From Penium margaritaceum (lineage: Eukaryota > Streptophyta > Zygnematophyceae > Desmidiales > Peniaceae): DNA of 64,000 nucleotides. Below the pieces are notes generated by a model that had not been told where the DNA came from, did not search any database, and saw only the letters and a program-made list of their open reading frames with translations. The translations under genes were made by a program, and so were the position numbers. Below, piece by piece: positions 33,081-43,477 of the stretch (position 1 is the stretch's first letter; the number at the start of each line of letters is the position of its first letter). The stretch is taken from NCBI GenBank assembly GCA_023375785.1, contig SZWC01001166.1, positions 174,802 through 238,801 on the forward strand. Reading direction: 5' to 3'.

Positions 33081-34396
33081 GGGACGCAAGTGGGACGCAA
33101 GTGGGGTGCGAGTAGGGCACAAGTAGGGCACAAGTCAGGCACAAGTGGGACGCAAGTGGGGCGCATTTAGGGTGCACATGGTGCGCAAGTGGGGCGAAAG
33201 TAGGGCGCAAGTGGGGCACAAGTGGGGTACAAGTAGGGCGCAAGTGGGGCGCAAGTAGGGCATAGGTGGGGTGCAAGTGGGGTGCACGTAGGGCGCAAGT
33301 GGGAAGCAAGTAGGGCGCAAGTGGAGCGTAATTGGGGCGCAAGTGGGGGGCAAGTAGGACACAAGTGGGACGCAACCGGGGTACAAGTAGGGCATGAGTG
33401 GGATGCAAATGGGGTGCAAGTAGGACGCAAGCGGGGTGTAAGTAGGGCGTAAGTGGGGTGCAAGTGGGGCACACGTAGGGCGTAAATCGGGTGTAAGTAG
33501 GGTGTAAGTGGGGCGCAAGTGGGGCGCAAGTGGGGCGCAAATGGGGCACAAGTGGGGGGCAAGCACAGCGCAAGTGGGGCGCAAGTAGGGCGCAAGTGGG
33601 GCGCAAGTGGGATGCACGTAGGGCGCAAGTGGGGCACAAGTAGGGCGCAAATGGGGCGCAAGTCGGGTGCAAGTGGGATGCAAGAAGGACGCAAGTGGGA
33701 CGCAAGTGGGATGCAAGTGGGGCTCAAGTAGGGCGCAAGTGGGGCACAAGAAGGGTGCAAGTCATAGTTTCCCTCGATGCTCGATGGAGGCACCCTCCAT
33801 TGACATCGGCCCATCGAGGTCCATCAATGGGGCATCGATGCCGATGGCGCAGGCGTGGTCACCTTGGTCTTGCCGGGTCACCGCGCGGAACCTCAAGCAC
33901 CAGAGGACCCGGATTCTCGCGCAAATGCCACCAAAGGTTGTGATTGACGTCCGGCACACAAATTGTTTTTAGGATCTTTTTGCCACCGGCCATGCATGTG
34001 CCATGTGTGCATGACATGTGTTATGACCCAGCTTCATTGAACCAATGGGAGTATCCTTCCAGCTGTATATCCTCTTTTTTTCAACATGCTCAGCATTACA
34101 GATATGCAACATTGTAACAGCAGCCGAGCAATATTCCTGCCTGTCCAATGCGCAATTGATTCATGGATCTCGGACGACATCCTCGAACCATACGTGCATG
34201 ACCTCGTACCACATCGTCAAACCATATCTTCATCCACGTTGCTTGAAGGTTAGCCCGTTGGATTAGCATCCTGCTTGGCGATTGCTGGCTGTCAATCCAA
34301 GGGCCGGGTCGACCGTCCGTTCCGCTTGCTCGACAGTCCGAGTTACTCTCAGAATTTCAAGGCAAGAGTCACACGTCGCTGCCCTGTTCGGTGCTG

Positions 34397-34434
34397 GTCT
34401 CAACAGTTAGCCATCTCTGGCTCACTGTTGAGAC
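34397..34434. repeat. 11-bp inverted repeat upstream of the hAT-like start
   Basis: GTCTCAACAGT (34397-34407) is perfectly complemented by ACTGTTGAGAC (34424-34434), with a 16-base loop, nine bases before the ATG at 34443. Confidence 0.7.
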
Positions 34435-34442
34435 TGGCCACC

Positions 34443-35165
34443 ATGGCTGCGCAGGCCGGTAAATCGCAGGTGGGGAGCTCCACCAACCAAGCCTCTATAG
34501 CAGGACTAGGGTCTCCCCTGGCTGTTTTAGCTGTCTCCAGCATGTTTGATGCTGCCTGGTGGAATCAACCAAAGAAAAAACCGCTCAGTGGTGACTTCCA
34601 CACCATAGGGTAAAAGAGTTGCTGCTACCACTAACAGTCGTTTCGAGGGTGGCAAACAAGCCGGGTGGTGGTACTGGTGAGATTTATGAGGGGCTCTTGG
34701 ATTGCACAGAGCATCTGAAGTCGTTGTCCGTGAAAAAGGGAAGGAAGCTACGGAGGGTTGCAAAGTCACGTGAATTTTGTGCTTGGCAGGCTCGAGGCTC
34801 GTTGGTCCATGGACATGTCATGTCCTTTGTACGCTGCTGCTCGCCGTCTCCACCCTGAGCATTTCGGCAATGACCTGTCAAAAGACAGCAACACCTTGCA
34901 GGCTTGGCAGGCTATGGTGGAGGCGTTGGTTCCCGATGACAAGCAGGATGATGTGATGAAGGAGATTGGGGCTTTCCAAAGAGCCGAAACCATGGTGGTG
35001 AGTGATCCAATGGTTACTCCCTGGAAGAACGCAAAGGCCATTGCTGCAGTGGCCAACGTACAATGTGGAACCATGACTCCTGTGGAGTGGCACGTGAACT
35101 ACATGTGTCACTTACCAGTTCTGCGGAACCTAGCGCTGAAAGTGCTTTCCCAGCCATGCTCAACC
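34443..35165 (+). pseudogene. hAT transposase remnant, internally deleted
   Basis: The first 57 codons (MAAQAGKSQVG... FDAAWWNQPKKKPLSGD) correspond to the N-terminus of the other hAT protein (FDASKWNPPKKRPLIGD). Next comes NKPGGGTGEIYEGLLDC, which in the other copy lies far downstream, so the zinc finger, the DUF659-like segment and the middle of the protein are missing. The rest follows the other copy through RRLHPEHFGNDL, VTPWKNAKAIAAVANV and LALKVLSQPCS. There is a frame change near 34760 and no dimerisation C-terminus. This is the usual form of a non-autonomous hAT derivative. Confidence 0.8.
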
Positions 35166-35186
35166 CCCACGCCCACTTGTGCCCGA

Positions 35187-35250
35187 CTTCCCGTCCTTGC
35201 TGCATCCTACCTGGTGCGCTTCCCGTCCTTGCTGCATCCTACCTGGTGCG
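35187..35250 (+). repeat. 32-bp tandem duplication
   Basis: A 32-bp unit beginning CTTCCCGTCCTTGCTGCATC is present twice in direct succession (35187-35218 and 35219-35250) with no difference. It marks the junction between the hAT remnant and the gypsy-like complex. Confidence 0.9.
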
Positions 35251-35659
35251 CTTGGCATGCCAAAGCGCCGGGCGGGTCAATCGTCCGTCGAGGGTGGTTG
35301 AGTATGGGCTTGCGCGTCCGTCCTTTGTGGAGCTGGTGGCCATGGCGTTGCCAACGGCAGTTCATCTGTCAAGAGACACCATTGGGGTGTTGCCATCAAT
35401 GCCTCATTCACCATGGCCAGCACCTTCCACCTCACCTCAGGGACATCCCTGTTCCTCAGTGTCCTCATGGCCAACACCACCTTCCAAGCCGCCACTCCCT
35501 CTGGTCCTGGCAATGCCACTGCGTTACGGTAGAGTTGTTCCACCGGATGGGTGTCTGCGTACGAGCGCGGCACTTCCGTCCCCTTTGTGCCCTGCTGCTC
35601 CTCTCTCTCCCACTACTTCTGATCCCGTGCCCGGGCCTTGAGGAGTCATAGCTTTGCAA

Positions 35660-36660
35660 CACACTTGTCGCATTGATGTCCCATCCCTGGGAGCATCTGC
35701 CCGCAAGGTCGATGGAGCGGCTGGTAGAATCCTTCACACCATTTGGTGGCGTTGTGGTTGCCACATTTGGTACAGTATAGGCGCCACTCCCCTTCCTTGC
35801 TCCTCTCTCTCCTTTTGCATCATCTCTTTAAGCTCCGGTGTGCAAGTTGGATAGACGTGCACTGCAGTAGTTCTTCTTCTCCACGCACATAATGGAGAGC
35901 CACCCTGCAGTTGTAGCAGCGCTTCTTTTGTGTCCTCATCGGCCGATTGCACTTTTCGCATTCGTCCGTTTCCTCCTCCCCAAAGACACTTAGTTCTGGC
36001 CCAGCAGCCTGTCCGTCCTCCTTGCCCATTTCCTTCTCCTGTTCCACCAACCTTCGGATGCATTCCTTGCAATGCCGTCCCCACCCCAGGATCTTGGTTC
36101 CACATTTGCGATGGAGGGGTGCTTTGCATTCATAGCACCAGGTCGCCTCCATGCGGTCGTGCGGCTCTCGGCATGCTTCGCACCTCTCAATCCAGCGCTT
36201 AGGTGCAGGTTTGTTTCTTCTCCTGTCCTCTTTGTCTGTCCTTGCTAGCATGATGGGTGCACACTTCTTCCAGCCTATCACCTTCTACCGTATCCACACC
36301 TTTGGGTCCTGGCAAGCTGCATGCACCGGGTGTCTGCACACAAAGCAGCGGAACAGGATAGCAGCGTCCATCGGCTCCTCACAATTGCCACAGGGCTCCT
36401 TCTTCTCCTACGGCGTACTGGGCTTCCTAGCCACAACCCCATACCCCGAGAGGATCTTCTCTCCCTCTTGCTCCTTCCGCAGCTCTTCTTCACTGTCCAC
36501 TCCCATATTTTGCTTCAGATTCACCGCACAGACCTCACACATTTTGATGTCGTGCAGGATGTCCAGGTCGAGGTCACAGCATGCCAGATGTAGGCCGGCC
36601 TTGCATCCTTCACATACCACTTCCCCTTCCGCAACAACTAGATTCTTACATGTTGCACAC
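35660..36660 (-). pseudogene. cluster of PHD/RING-like zinc-finger modules
   Basis: Up to five Cys/His modules of about 40-45 residues follow one another. Each follows C-x2-C ... C-x2-C ... H-x2-C ... C-x2-C or a partial form: CATC/CEGC/HLAC/CEVC (about 36659-36525), CGNC/CFVC/HAAC (about 36385-36290), CEAC/CYEC/HRKC/CKEC (about 36182-36056), CEKC/CYNC (about 35960-35870) and CTKC/HRPC/CDKC (about 35790-35660). The spacing suits PHD or RING folds, which bind histone tails or act in ubiquitin transfer. Whether they belonged to the gypsy polyprotein or to a captured host gene cannot be decided here. The region is broken. Confidence 0.55.
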
Positions 36661-37049
36661 AGCTGTCGAGCCACCTCTTCCTCTCCTTCCTCTCCGTCTT
36701 GATCGTCCGTCTCAATGCTCAACTCAAGCTCCTCACCTCTCTGCTCCTCTTCCCTTTGCGTTGGTATCTGTTGCTCCGGCTCCTACTGCGCCTCCAGCCG
36801 GGAACTGGTTGGCCATAGGGATCTATCGTCAGGGGGCAGTGGCTCCCACCTTAAGGGAGGGGCATTGATCAGACTGAGGTGCTCTTCTTGGATGAGTGGG
36901 GGTTCCCCTTCCTTCCCTCGTTCTTCTACTTCTCTTCTTTGCTTCTTGTCCCCCGGCTTGGCCTCCTGGGGCCCCTTCCGTTTCTTCCTTCGTGGCTTCT
37001 CCCACTGATCCTCTGCTGCCACCTTTGGTGCCTGCGTTTTGGGTGCCGT

Positions 37050-38215
37050 GCCAGGTGTAGCTGTTGTAGGAGGCAGCACCTCCTTTTGCCGCTGCTCTGC
37101 TGCTTCTGTCGATGGCACTTGCGCTTCGAGCGCCGCGCCGGGTGTAGCTGCTACAGGAGGGAACAACTCCTTTCCTTGCTGCTCTTCTGCTACTGCTGGT
37201 GGTACTGGCGCCTCGGGCGCCGCGCCGGATGCAGCTGCTGTAGAGGGGTGCACCACCTTCTCCCGCTGCTCTGATACTGCTGTCGATGGCACTTGCGCCT
37301 TGAGCGTCGCGCCGGATGCAGCTGCTATTGAAGGCAGCACCACCTTCTTACGTTGCTCTACTGTTGCTGCCAATGGTGCTGGTGCTCCGGGTGCCGCAGC
37401 GGGTGCAGTTGTTGCAAGAGGCACTACCTCCTTCTCTTGCGGCTCTGTTGCTGCTGCCGATGGCACTTGCACCTCGAGTGCCGCGCCGGATGCAACTGTT
37501 GCAAAAGGTAGCACCTCCTTGTCCTGGTGTTCTGCTGCTGCTGCCGATGGCACTTGCGCTTCGGGCGCCGCGCCGGATGTAGCTGCTATAGAAGGCAGCA
37601 CTACCTTCTCTCGCTGCTCTGCTCCTGCTGCCAATGGTGCTGGCGCTTCGGGTGCCGCACCAGGTGCAGCTGTTGCAAGAGGCAGCACCTTCTTCTCTCG
37701 CTGCTCTACTGCTGCTGCCAATGGTACTTGCACCTCAAGCGTCACGCCAAATGCAGCTCATGCAGAAGGCAACACCTCCTTCTCCCGCTGCTCTACTACT
37801 TTTATCAATGGCACTTACGCTTCGGGCGCCGCGATGGATGTAGCTGCTGCAGAAGGCAGCACCACCTTCTCCCGCTGCTCTGTTGCTGTTGCCAATGGTG
37901 CTGGCGCTTCGGGCGCCGCACCGGGTGTAGCTACTACGAGAGGCAGCACCTCCTTCTCTCGCTACTCTGCTGCTGCTGCTGATGGCCCTTGCACTCCGTG
38001 CGCCATACCAGACGCAGCTGCTGCAAAAAGCAGTACTTCCTTCTCTCGTTACTTTGTTACTGCTCTCGATGGCACTAGCGCTTTGGGCGTCGCGCCGGAT
38101 GCAGCTGCTGCAGAAGGCGGCACCACCTTCTCCCGCTACTCTGCTACTGTTGCCACTGGTGCTGGCGCCTCGAGCGCTGTGCCGGGTGCAGCTACTACAG
38201 GGGGCAACACTTCCT
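37050..38215 (-). repeat. coding minisatellite, 87 bp / 29 residues, about 13 copies
   Basis: An 87-bp unit recurs, with GCCGCGCCGG-like anchors at 37219, 37306, 37567 and so on in steps of about 87. On the minus strand it encodes Ala/Pro/Glu-rich repeats such as SGAAPEAQVPSAAAAE followed by K-EVLP, with the reading phase preserved by the multiple-of-three length. It would form an extended, disordered or helical linker between the integrase side and the zinc-finger cluster. It ends in a basic patch (PRRKKRKGPQEAKPGDKKQR, about 36985-37045) that resembles a nuclear localisation signal. Confidence 0.8.
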
Positions 38216-39314
38216 CATCCCGCTGCTGGGGTCTCCCGGAGCACACTCTGGATGTTGTTGCGGCCGACAGGAATAGGCTTAGGCTATGTTCAGCGTCTGC
38301 TGCCGTCGATGCGGGTTGGTCATCCGTCATACGGGGCATCGTCGCAGCATGTGTCCGCTGCGTCTGCCTTTGTCGTGTGGCTGTCGTTGCTGCGTCACGT
38401 GCCGTTCTGAGATGCTTGTGTGCTTGCTCTGCTCTTGAACCTGGTTGCACTTGCGCCTTGGGCCTTGCATGTGCCGCGACCTGGCAGAGAGAGAGCTGTT
38501 TTTGGTCTTCTGGCACAGTCCCTGGTGGCTCCTTCTCAGTGGTTCTGGGCCGCCTCGTAGGGAGCTTATCTTTTTCAGCTCGACGTCGCTTCTTATTGAT
38601 GTCTTCCTTCTCCGCCACGGCATGTCTTGCCCCTTTCTCTGCTACCCTTTCTTGCTGCTCTTGTTGTGGTGGTGTTGTGCTTGTCCCAGCTTCCTGCTCG
38701 TGTGCTTGCTGTGCCGGGGACGGCATCCCAATACCCGACGAAACAAGTCGGGACCCCCCGGCCACAGGTTCGGGCATAACGGCTGCATGGACTGCAGTTG
38801 TGGTGATTGGTGGGGGAGGGCGGTGTGGGCGATGGGGAGACTGGGGCACGCCGGCAAACGTGGCCACCACTTCTTCCACGTCATTGTCGGTACCAATGCG
38901 GGGCGGGTGTTGCCTGGCCGCGAGGGCTTGCCAGCGGACTGGGAGCTTCTCGAGTCGCTCCCGGCGTACTATGATGTTCGAGGTGTGGCGGCCCTCAAGC
39001 CACACATAGACCCCGTCTACAGCCCAAACCTGGTAGCATTGGTCCAGGAGTATCGCTTCATTGTGTCTCGCCTTACCCACCTCCTCTCGTCTTGGTCACA
39101 CACCGTCACCGACGTGGAAGTCGTCGATCATGAGGCCAGCGTTAGCACGGTCCACCCCACGTTGTGCTGCGACGGACCCCCATGTTCGAGCCTCTTGGAG
39201 GCACCTTTGAAGCCAGGCGCCCCGTTGTTTCATGAATTCCACCTTGTCAGCCACCGTCACGCCCTCTTCCAGTGGCGGCACCGGCGCGTCTGACATGAGC
39301 GGCAGGGTGGCCAT
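38216..39314 (-). pseudogene. post-integrase region of the gypsy-like element
   Basis: After the integrase core the minus strand encodes APVPPLEEGVTVADKVEFMK, then VWAVDGVYVWLEGRHTSN and RLEKLPVRWQALAARQH, which recall the segment following integrase in Ty3/gypsy polyproteins. A long basic, Gln/Ala/Thr-rich stretch then leads into the 29-residue repeats. No chromodomain is recognised. It is part of the broken complex. Confidence 0.45.
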
Positions 39315-39335
39315 GGTCCAATGTTGCTGTCCGTG

Positions 39336-40013
39336 TCATAGCATGTAGGGTGAGAAGCTGGTGGAGGAATAAGGGGTGGTGTTGTACTCATAAACGACGT
39401 TTTCCAGCTGCTTGTCCCAGGGTGCATTGTTGTCAGACAACTTCCGGATGGTCTGCGTGATTGTCCAATGCATCCGCTTGACCTGTCCTTGCGCCTGTGG
39501 CCGGTATGGTGCCCCATTCTCAATTTGAATTTTGAAGTATGCCGCGACCTCTGCGAACGTCCCTGCAAAGTACAAGCCATTGTTGCATTGTATGATTTTG
39601 CATTCACCACCTCCATAGATGACTTCTTCCTTCAGGAACGCTGCAGCGTGTGCTGCGTTAGCCTTGGGGACCGCCCGGGCCATGACGCACTTGGTCATGT
39701 AGTCGATGCCAAGAATCCAATGTTTGTTCTTGCGTTAGGTGGGACGGAGAGGACCATGAAAGTCAATCACAACCCTCTCCATTGGTGCGTCGAGGCGGGC
39801 ACACACAAAACGGGACTGGTGGATCCGTTGGCAAGGGTGATGGCAGATGCAAGTCCCACATGTGGCAATGACCTCCCCAATCTGCTTCTTCAATCCTACC
39901 CAGTAGACCTCTGGGACGAGAGTCTCATATATGGTGGCGGAGCGTGCGTGCATCCGGTCATGCTCTTGCATGATGAGTTTGTCCCGCAATGGCACCGGGA
40001 TGCACCAGCGTAG
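39336..40013 (-). pseudogene. Ty3/gypsy integrase region
   Basis: The upstream part has the HHCC zinc-binding pattern (H-DRMHAR, then YWVGLKKQI and CGTCICHH) followed by VVIDFHGPL, the context of the first catalytic acid. The downstream part has the core strand and helix segments IIQCNNGLYF, APYRPQAQGQV and VYEYNTTPYSSTSFSPY, the last being the classic gypsy motif before the integrase C-terminus. In intact elements this enzyme joins cDNA ends to target DNA. The copy is broken. Confidence 0.8.
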
Positions 40014-40163
40014 TGGATAGGCGTCGTCCTCACGCCTCCAGAGCCGCCCCTACAGCCACACAAACTTATCGAGCGTGGCCTTAGCATCAAAGCAAACATG
40101 TGCGTCCGGGTAAATGTCCGCCATGGTGCGTGCACCAGATAGGACCTGGGCTCGTGTCCAATC

Positions 40164-41489
40164 TCACCACTTGTACGTTTTGACCGGTGGCTCCCGTTGC
40201 CAGTGCTCTAGGTCGCCTCCAGGCGCAAGGTCCAAGAGACAACTTTGCATTTCCTCAAAGGTCTGGTGGTGGAGGCACTCTGCCACCAGTAGATTTGGCC
40301 TGGTGCTGCTCGTCACCCTCCATGAGTGGGGTGCGTCAGTCCATGTGCGTTTGGAGGAGCTGCGTGTGATGGTCAGGTCTGCCGTGCCTGTGGAGGTCGT
40401 GGTGATCGGACGCCGGATGCGGGAGGAAGTGCGTGGTGCGGTGGCTGGGGGTATGGCAGCTGCCACAGCAACCAATGGCAAACAGGCCCCAGGTAGGATG
40501 ACTCCGGCGTGTGCAGCATCAAGAGGGACAGGCGGGTCACCCTCCGGAGCTGGTGTTGCTTTTGCTACGGCCGGCGATTCCAGGAGAGGAGGGGAGGCCG
40601 GTTCAACTCTCGTTTTGCCTCGGGACGGCAGATGATCCATCGGCAGTACTGCTGTTGGGGACGCCGATGCTGCTGGAGCAAGGGGGAAAGAGGGAGAAGA
40701 AGGTGGACGGGGAAGGGGACTGAAGACTGGAAGCGCAATCAAAGTTTTGCTTCGGATAGGAGAAGAGGGGGGAGGAAGGGAAGCAAGAAAAGTCGACGGC
40801 TGATCCACCGGAGATGACACAATTGCACGAGATGTGGCCGCTACAACCACTGGCGGCGCGGGCCGAGGTTGCGCCAGACCCTCGACGTTCTCCGCTGGAG
40901 TGGATGTTGAGGGAGGGAGGGTGTGCTTCGAGAGTGGGACGGCGATTGATAGCTGGCATTCAGCGGAGGAGGGTTCCTCACGGTTGCGGGGCAATTCTTC
41001 ACCACTGGTGCTGGAGTTGGACGTTGAAGAAGGAGAGCCGAGCCGCTGACGGTGAAGCCAGCGCATGGGTACCCTTAGTATCATCCCCTCACGGGGGTCG
41101 ACAGTTCGTACGGGGAAGATGATTGTGAGGCCCGTATGATCATGTCGATCTGCCGCCACATGGCGGTATGATGCCCTCAGCATGATCCCTTGGCGAGCAA
41201 AAGGGTGTAGGTTAGCAGGGAGAGGACCTTGCTGTCGACTCTGCACTGTCCAGTCGAGGAAGCAGCAGAGAGCTCGCGCTCCACGATGAAGAGCGAGGTC
41301 AAGGGGGTAGAGGAAGCAGAGGAAATCATGGTGATGCAGGTAGAAGCTTCGCACCAAGAACGGAAGAAGATTGGGCCGGGTGCATTCTGCGTGGGTAGGG
41401 TCCATGGTCCAATGGAGGAAACAATGAAAAGCTGTTGGTCTGGCAGCAGTGGAAAAATCTAGTGGATACAGGCGCCACGATCCTGCCAA
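40164..41489 (-). CDS. Pro/Ser/Ala-rich open frame between RNase H and integrase
   Basis: A 441-codon open frame with no recognised domain. It opens with an aromatic-rich segment, then GLTIIFPVRTVDPREGMILR, a long low-complexity Ser/Pro/Ala region, and SWRVTSSTRPNLLVAECLHH near the end, just before the integrase zinc-binding region. The position suggests a linker or insert within the gypsy polyprotein. The similar open frame on the opposite strand is less convincing. Function unknown. Confidence 0.35.
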   Translation of the reverse strand: MAGSWRLYPLDFSTAARPTAFHCFLHWTMDPTHAECTRPNLLPFLVRSFYLHHHDFLCFLYPLDLALHRGARALCCFLDWTVQSRQQGPLPANLHPFARQGIMLRASYRHVAADRHDHTGLTIIFPVRTVDPREGMILRVPMRWLHRQRLGSPSSTSNSSTSGEELPRNREEPSSAECQLSIAVPLSKHTLPPSTSTPAENVEGLAQPRPAPPVVVAATSRAIVSSPVDQPSTFLASLPPPSSPIRSKTLIALPVFSPLPRPPSSPSFPLAPAASASPTAVLPMDHLPSRGKTRVEPASPPLLESPAVAKATPAPEGDPPVPLDAAHAGVILPGACLPLVAVAAAIPPATAPRTSSRIRRPITTTSTGTADLTITRSSSKRTWTDAPHSWRVTSSTRPNLLVAECLHHQTFEEMQSCLLDLAPGGDLEHWQREPPVKTYKW

Positions 41490-42748
41490 GTATTCCTCCC
41501 ATTCATCTCGCAGCCTTTGTGCTTACACTATTGACACCCGGGCCACGTCACGAATCAACTACTGTTGTAGGAGTTGCTTGTGTTCCTCGATAAGTTGCTT
41601 TGCACAATCAACCAACATTCAAAGGGTGCGATATTGTTGCACGACATCCTCGCGTAGAGCCAGGACGCTCTCACATTGCTGCAACATCTCTCGCAAGCTA
41701 GCACGATCGGCCATCCATTCTGCCTCACACTCAGTGCGTAGCTGTTGTATACTGGACATCTACACGTCTAGTTGTTGCGGTCCTGGGATTAGGCGGGCTA
41801 TCTCTGCAGGTGTTGCTCAGAGGTTTCGGCCCAATTCCGCCCGCTGGTCCATAAGTTGTTGTCCTTCCACCGCAGATGGTTTGTCACCTCTATCTGCAGC
41901 TTTGTTCCATGCCTCTTGTAGGCGCCGCACTTCTTGAAGCCTTGTCTGGATGGCTGCTACTTGGGCTTTATGTTTTTGGAGATGATGTTGCCGGTTTGCG
42001 CGGGGAGACTCACAGGCGGCAAGAGAGTTCCGCACGTTGGCCAGGTTGTTGGCAGAGCTGCGCACATGCTCCTCATACACCATCACCAATGCTCGATGCT
42101 GCTCCCAAAGTCTTTCCACTCTGCCTGCCCAAGCTCATTCCGGGATATGCTGGAGGCAAACATCTGCCACAGTATGTCGTTACTGTGGGGGTCAGGCATG
42201 TCTGGCGAGGGTGGTGGCGCTGGGCATGGACTATCCATGCGCAGGGTGTGGAGCATGCCATCTGCGTCGGCCATGGTGAGAAACGCTGCAAGTGCGCTGA
42301 CTTCGAACCTAGATGTTGCGGCAACGTCCGCCATGCGCTCAACAAGTTGGTACTCATATCGTGCCCAGTCGGTCTGAGCCATGTCTGGCGTGAGACCAGT
42401 GGTGTCATCCTGCCGTTGTTCTCCACCAGTAGTCGTGGGATCAGTATCTCTGTTCAAAGGGTTCAGAGGTGTGGATGTTCTTGGTGTTGATTGTCGGTTG
42501 CGTAACTGATGTAAACTGTGGGAATAGGAACTTGAGGGCCGTTGTCGGGAGCTGCGAGACACCGTCCTAGCAGTCTGAGGCGATCGGGCTGGCTGGGCGT
42601 GCCGCCTTGGCCGTCGGAGGGCAGGAGGCATGTCGGGCTCCGGGCCACGCCGACGCATGGAACGCCCACCGCTGATTTCTCCCGGTCTCATGGAGACGTG
42701 GCCGTGTGAGAGGACGTTGTCCTCCGAAGTTCCCACCGATGCCTGCAT
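41490..42748 (-). pseudogene. coiled-coil protein region within the gypsy-like complex
   Basis: The minus strand encodes an Arg/Pro/Ser-rich head (SMRRRGPEPDMPPALRRPRR), then WARYEYQLVERMADVAATSR and DILWQMFASSISRNELGQAE. A heptad-rich helical stretch follows (HLQKHKAQVAAIQTRLQEVR, then RRLQEAWNKAADRGDKPS). The pattern is that of a self-associating rod. It could be a second gag-like protein from a nested element or a pol insert. No named family is recognised. The region is broken. Confidence 0.4.
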
Positions 42749-42751
42749 GCG

Positions 42752-43477
42752 TCAAGTGATGCAGGCATGCGATTCCCTCGGATACGGTGCATGATTATCC
42801 GGAGAGTCGCTACAGTTAGTGGATGATGTCGGTGTGTCAGCGACGACCTTCATGAAGTGGGCCGCGGTGGATTGATCGTTTGCATGCCCGAGGTGGCCGG
42901 TGGGAGGCGCCTGCCTTGTCAGCAACTGCGCGTGCCGCTGATGTGGCACTTCCGTTGCTTCGAATGTAAGTGGGACATATGATGGTGCCCCGTCATCGTC
43001 GTGTAGTGTCATGCATTTCTCCCCGAGTAAAAGTATCGCGTTGCACGGCGTCAACCAATCATTTACGAGGAGGACATCGTACGTGGATGTTTCGTAGACC
43101 TGCACTGGCAAGCTCCGGTGAATGTTTCCGACCTGAAGGGGAAATAGGTCAATCTGTCCCTTGGACTGGGTAATCTCGCCTCCTGCGGTTCCGAAGCGGA
43201 GGTCAACAGATGGGATGAGGTTCGACCAATTGAACCGCCGGACGACGCGCATGGCAATGGTGGTATGCATCACCTCGGTGTCCGCGATGGTAACAAATTT
43301 GACATCGGCGATCCAGACGGAGCATGAGATGACCGTACAGGTGAACTCTGGCCATGATTGGCAACACAAGGTCACGGGTCGCCAAGCGAGGCCCCCTGCG
43401 TCGAGAATTCGACGAACGATCCGTCGAGTTCCATCATGCGGTGGCCAGGCGATTTGAGCCAACAGCTCACCCTCCAC
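42752..43477 (-). CDS. second retropepsin-like region
   Basis: A 241-codon frame whose middle (VVRRFNWSNLIPSVDLRFG, GQIDLFPLQVGNIHRSLPVQ, then TYDVLLVNDWLTPCNAILLL) parallels the protease-like region at 46153-47400 (LPLQVGLIHEVVQMQVMVAR, TYDVLLGTNYLIP). In gypsy polyproteins this LxV-YDVLLGxDWL arrangement is the C-terminal half of the aspartic protease. Finding it downstream of RT/RNase H is out of the usual order and suggests a nested or duplicated element. Confidence 0.55.
   Translation of the reverse strand: MEGELLAQIAWPPHDGTRRIVRRILDAGGLAWRPVTLCCQSWPEFTCTVISCSVWIADVKFVTIADTEVMHTTIAMRVVRRFNWSNLIPSVDLRFGTAGGEITQSKGQIDLFPLQVGNIHRSLPVQVYETSTYDVLLVNDWLTPCNAILLLGEKCMTLHDDDGAPSYVPLTFEATEVPHQRHAQLLTRQAPPTGHLGHANDQSTAAHFMKVVADTPTSSTNCSDSPDNHAPYPRESHACIT

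Larger units (their letters stand above)
28457..33762 (+). repeat. 11-bp minisatellite block 5 (G-rich on +)
   Basis: The block is about 480 units, resuming right after the hAT target duplication and ending at CATAGTTTCCC. It contains the only long run of identical units (32557-32908). Open frames of 300-516 codons on the minus strand are repeat artefacts. Confidence 0.97.
33763..35165 (+). mobile_element. shortened hAT-family transposon (second copy)
   Basis: From the array edge at CATAGTTTCCCTCGATG about 680 bp of GC-rich, palindrome-rich DNA (with GCATCGATGC-type motifs) precede a transposase-like N-terminus at 34443. The spacing is like that between the N-terminal-side end and the transposase start in the hAT at 25057-28456. 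Coding similarity to that element then stops near 35165, where the dimerisation motif is cut. No right terminus is recognised. The left terminus is a candidate only, because it does not match the other hAT end closely. Confidence 0.6.

Noticed and set aside
35660-36722. Intact host PHD-finger gene
   Set aside because: The modules do not lie in one continuous open frame, and the region sits between retroelement parts on the same strand. No promoter or intron structure could be supported.
40114-40635. Plus-strand frames opposite the integrase-side regions (173 codons, and 656 codons at 37039-39009)
   Set aside because: They are antisense shadows of the minus-strand gypsy frames. The 656-codon frame is the complement of the 87-bp repeat, open for the same reason as its partner.
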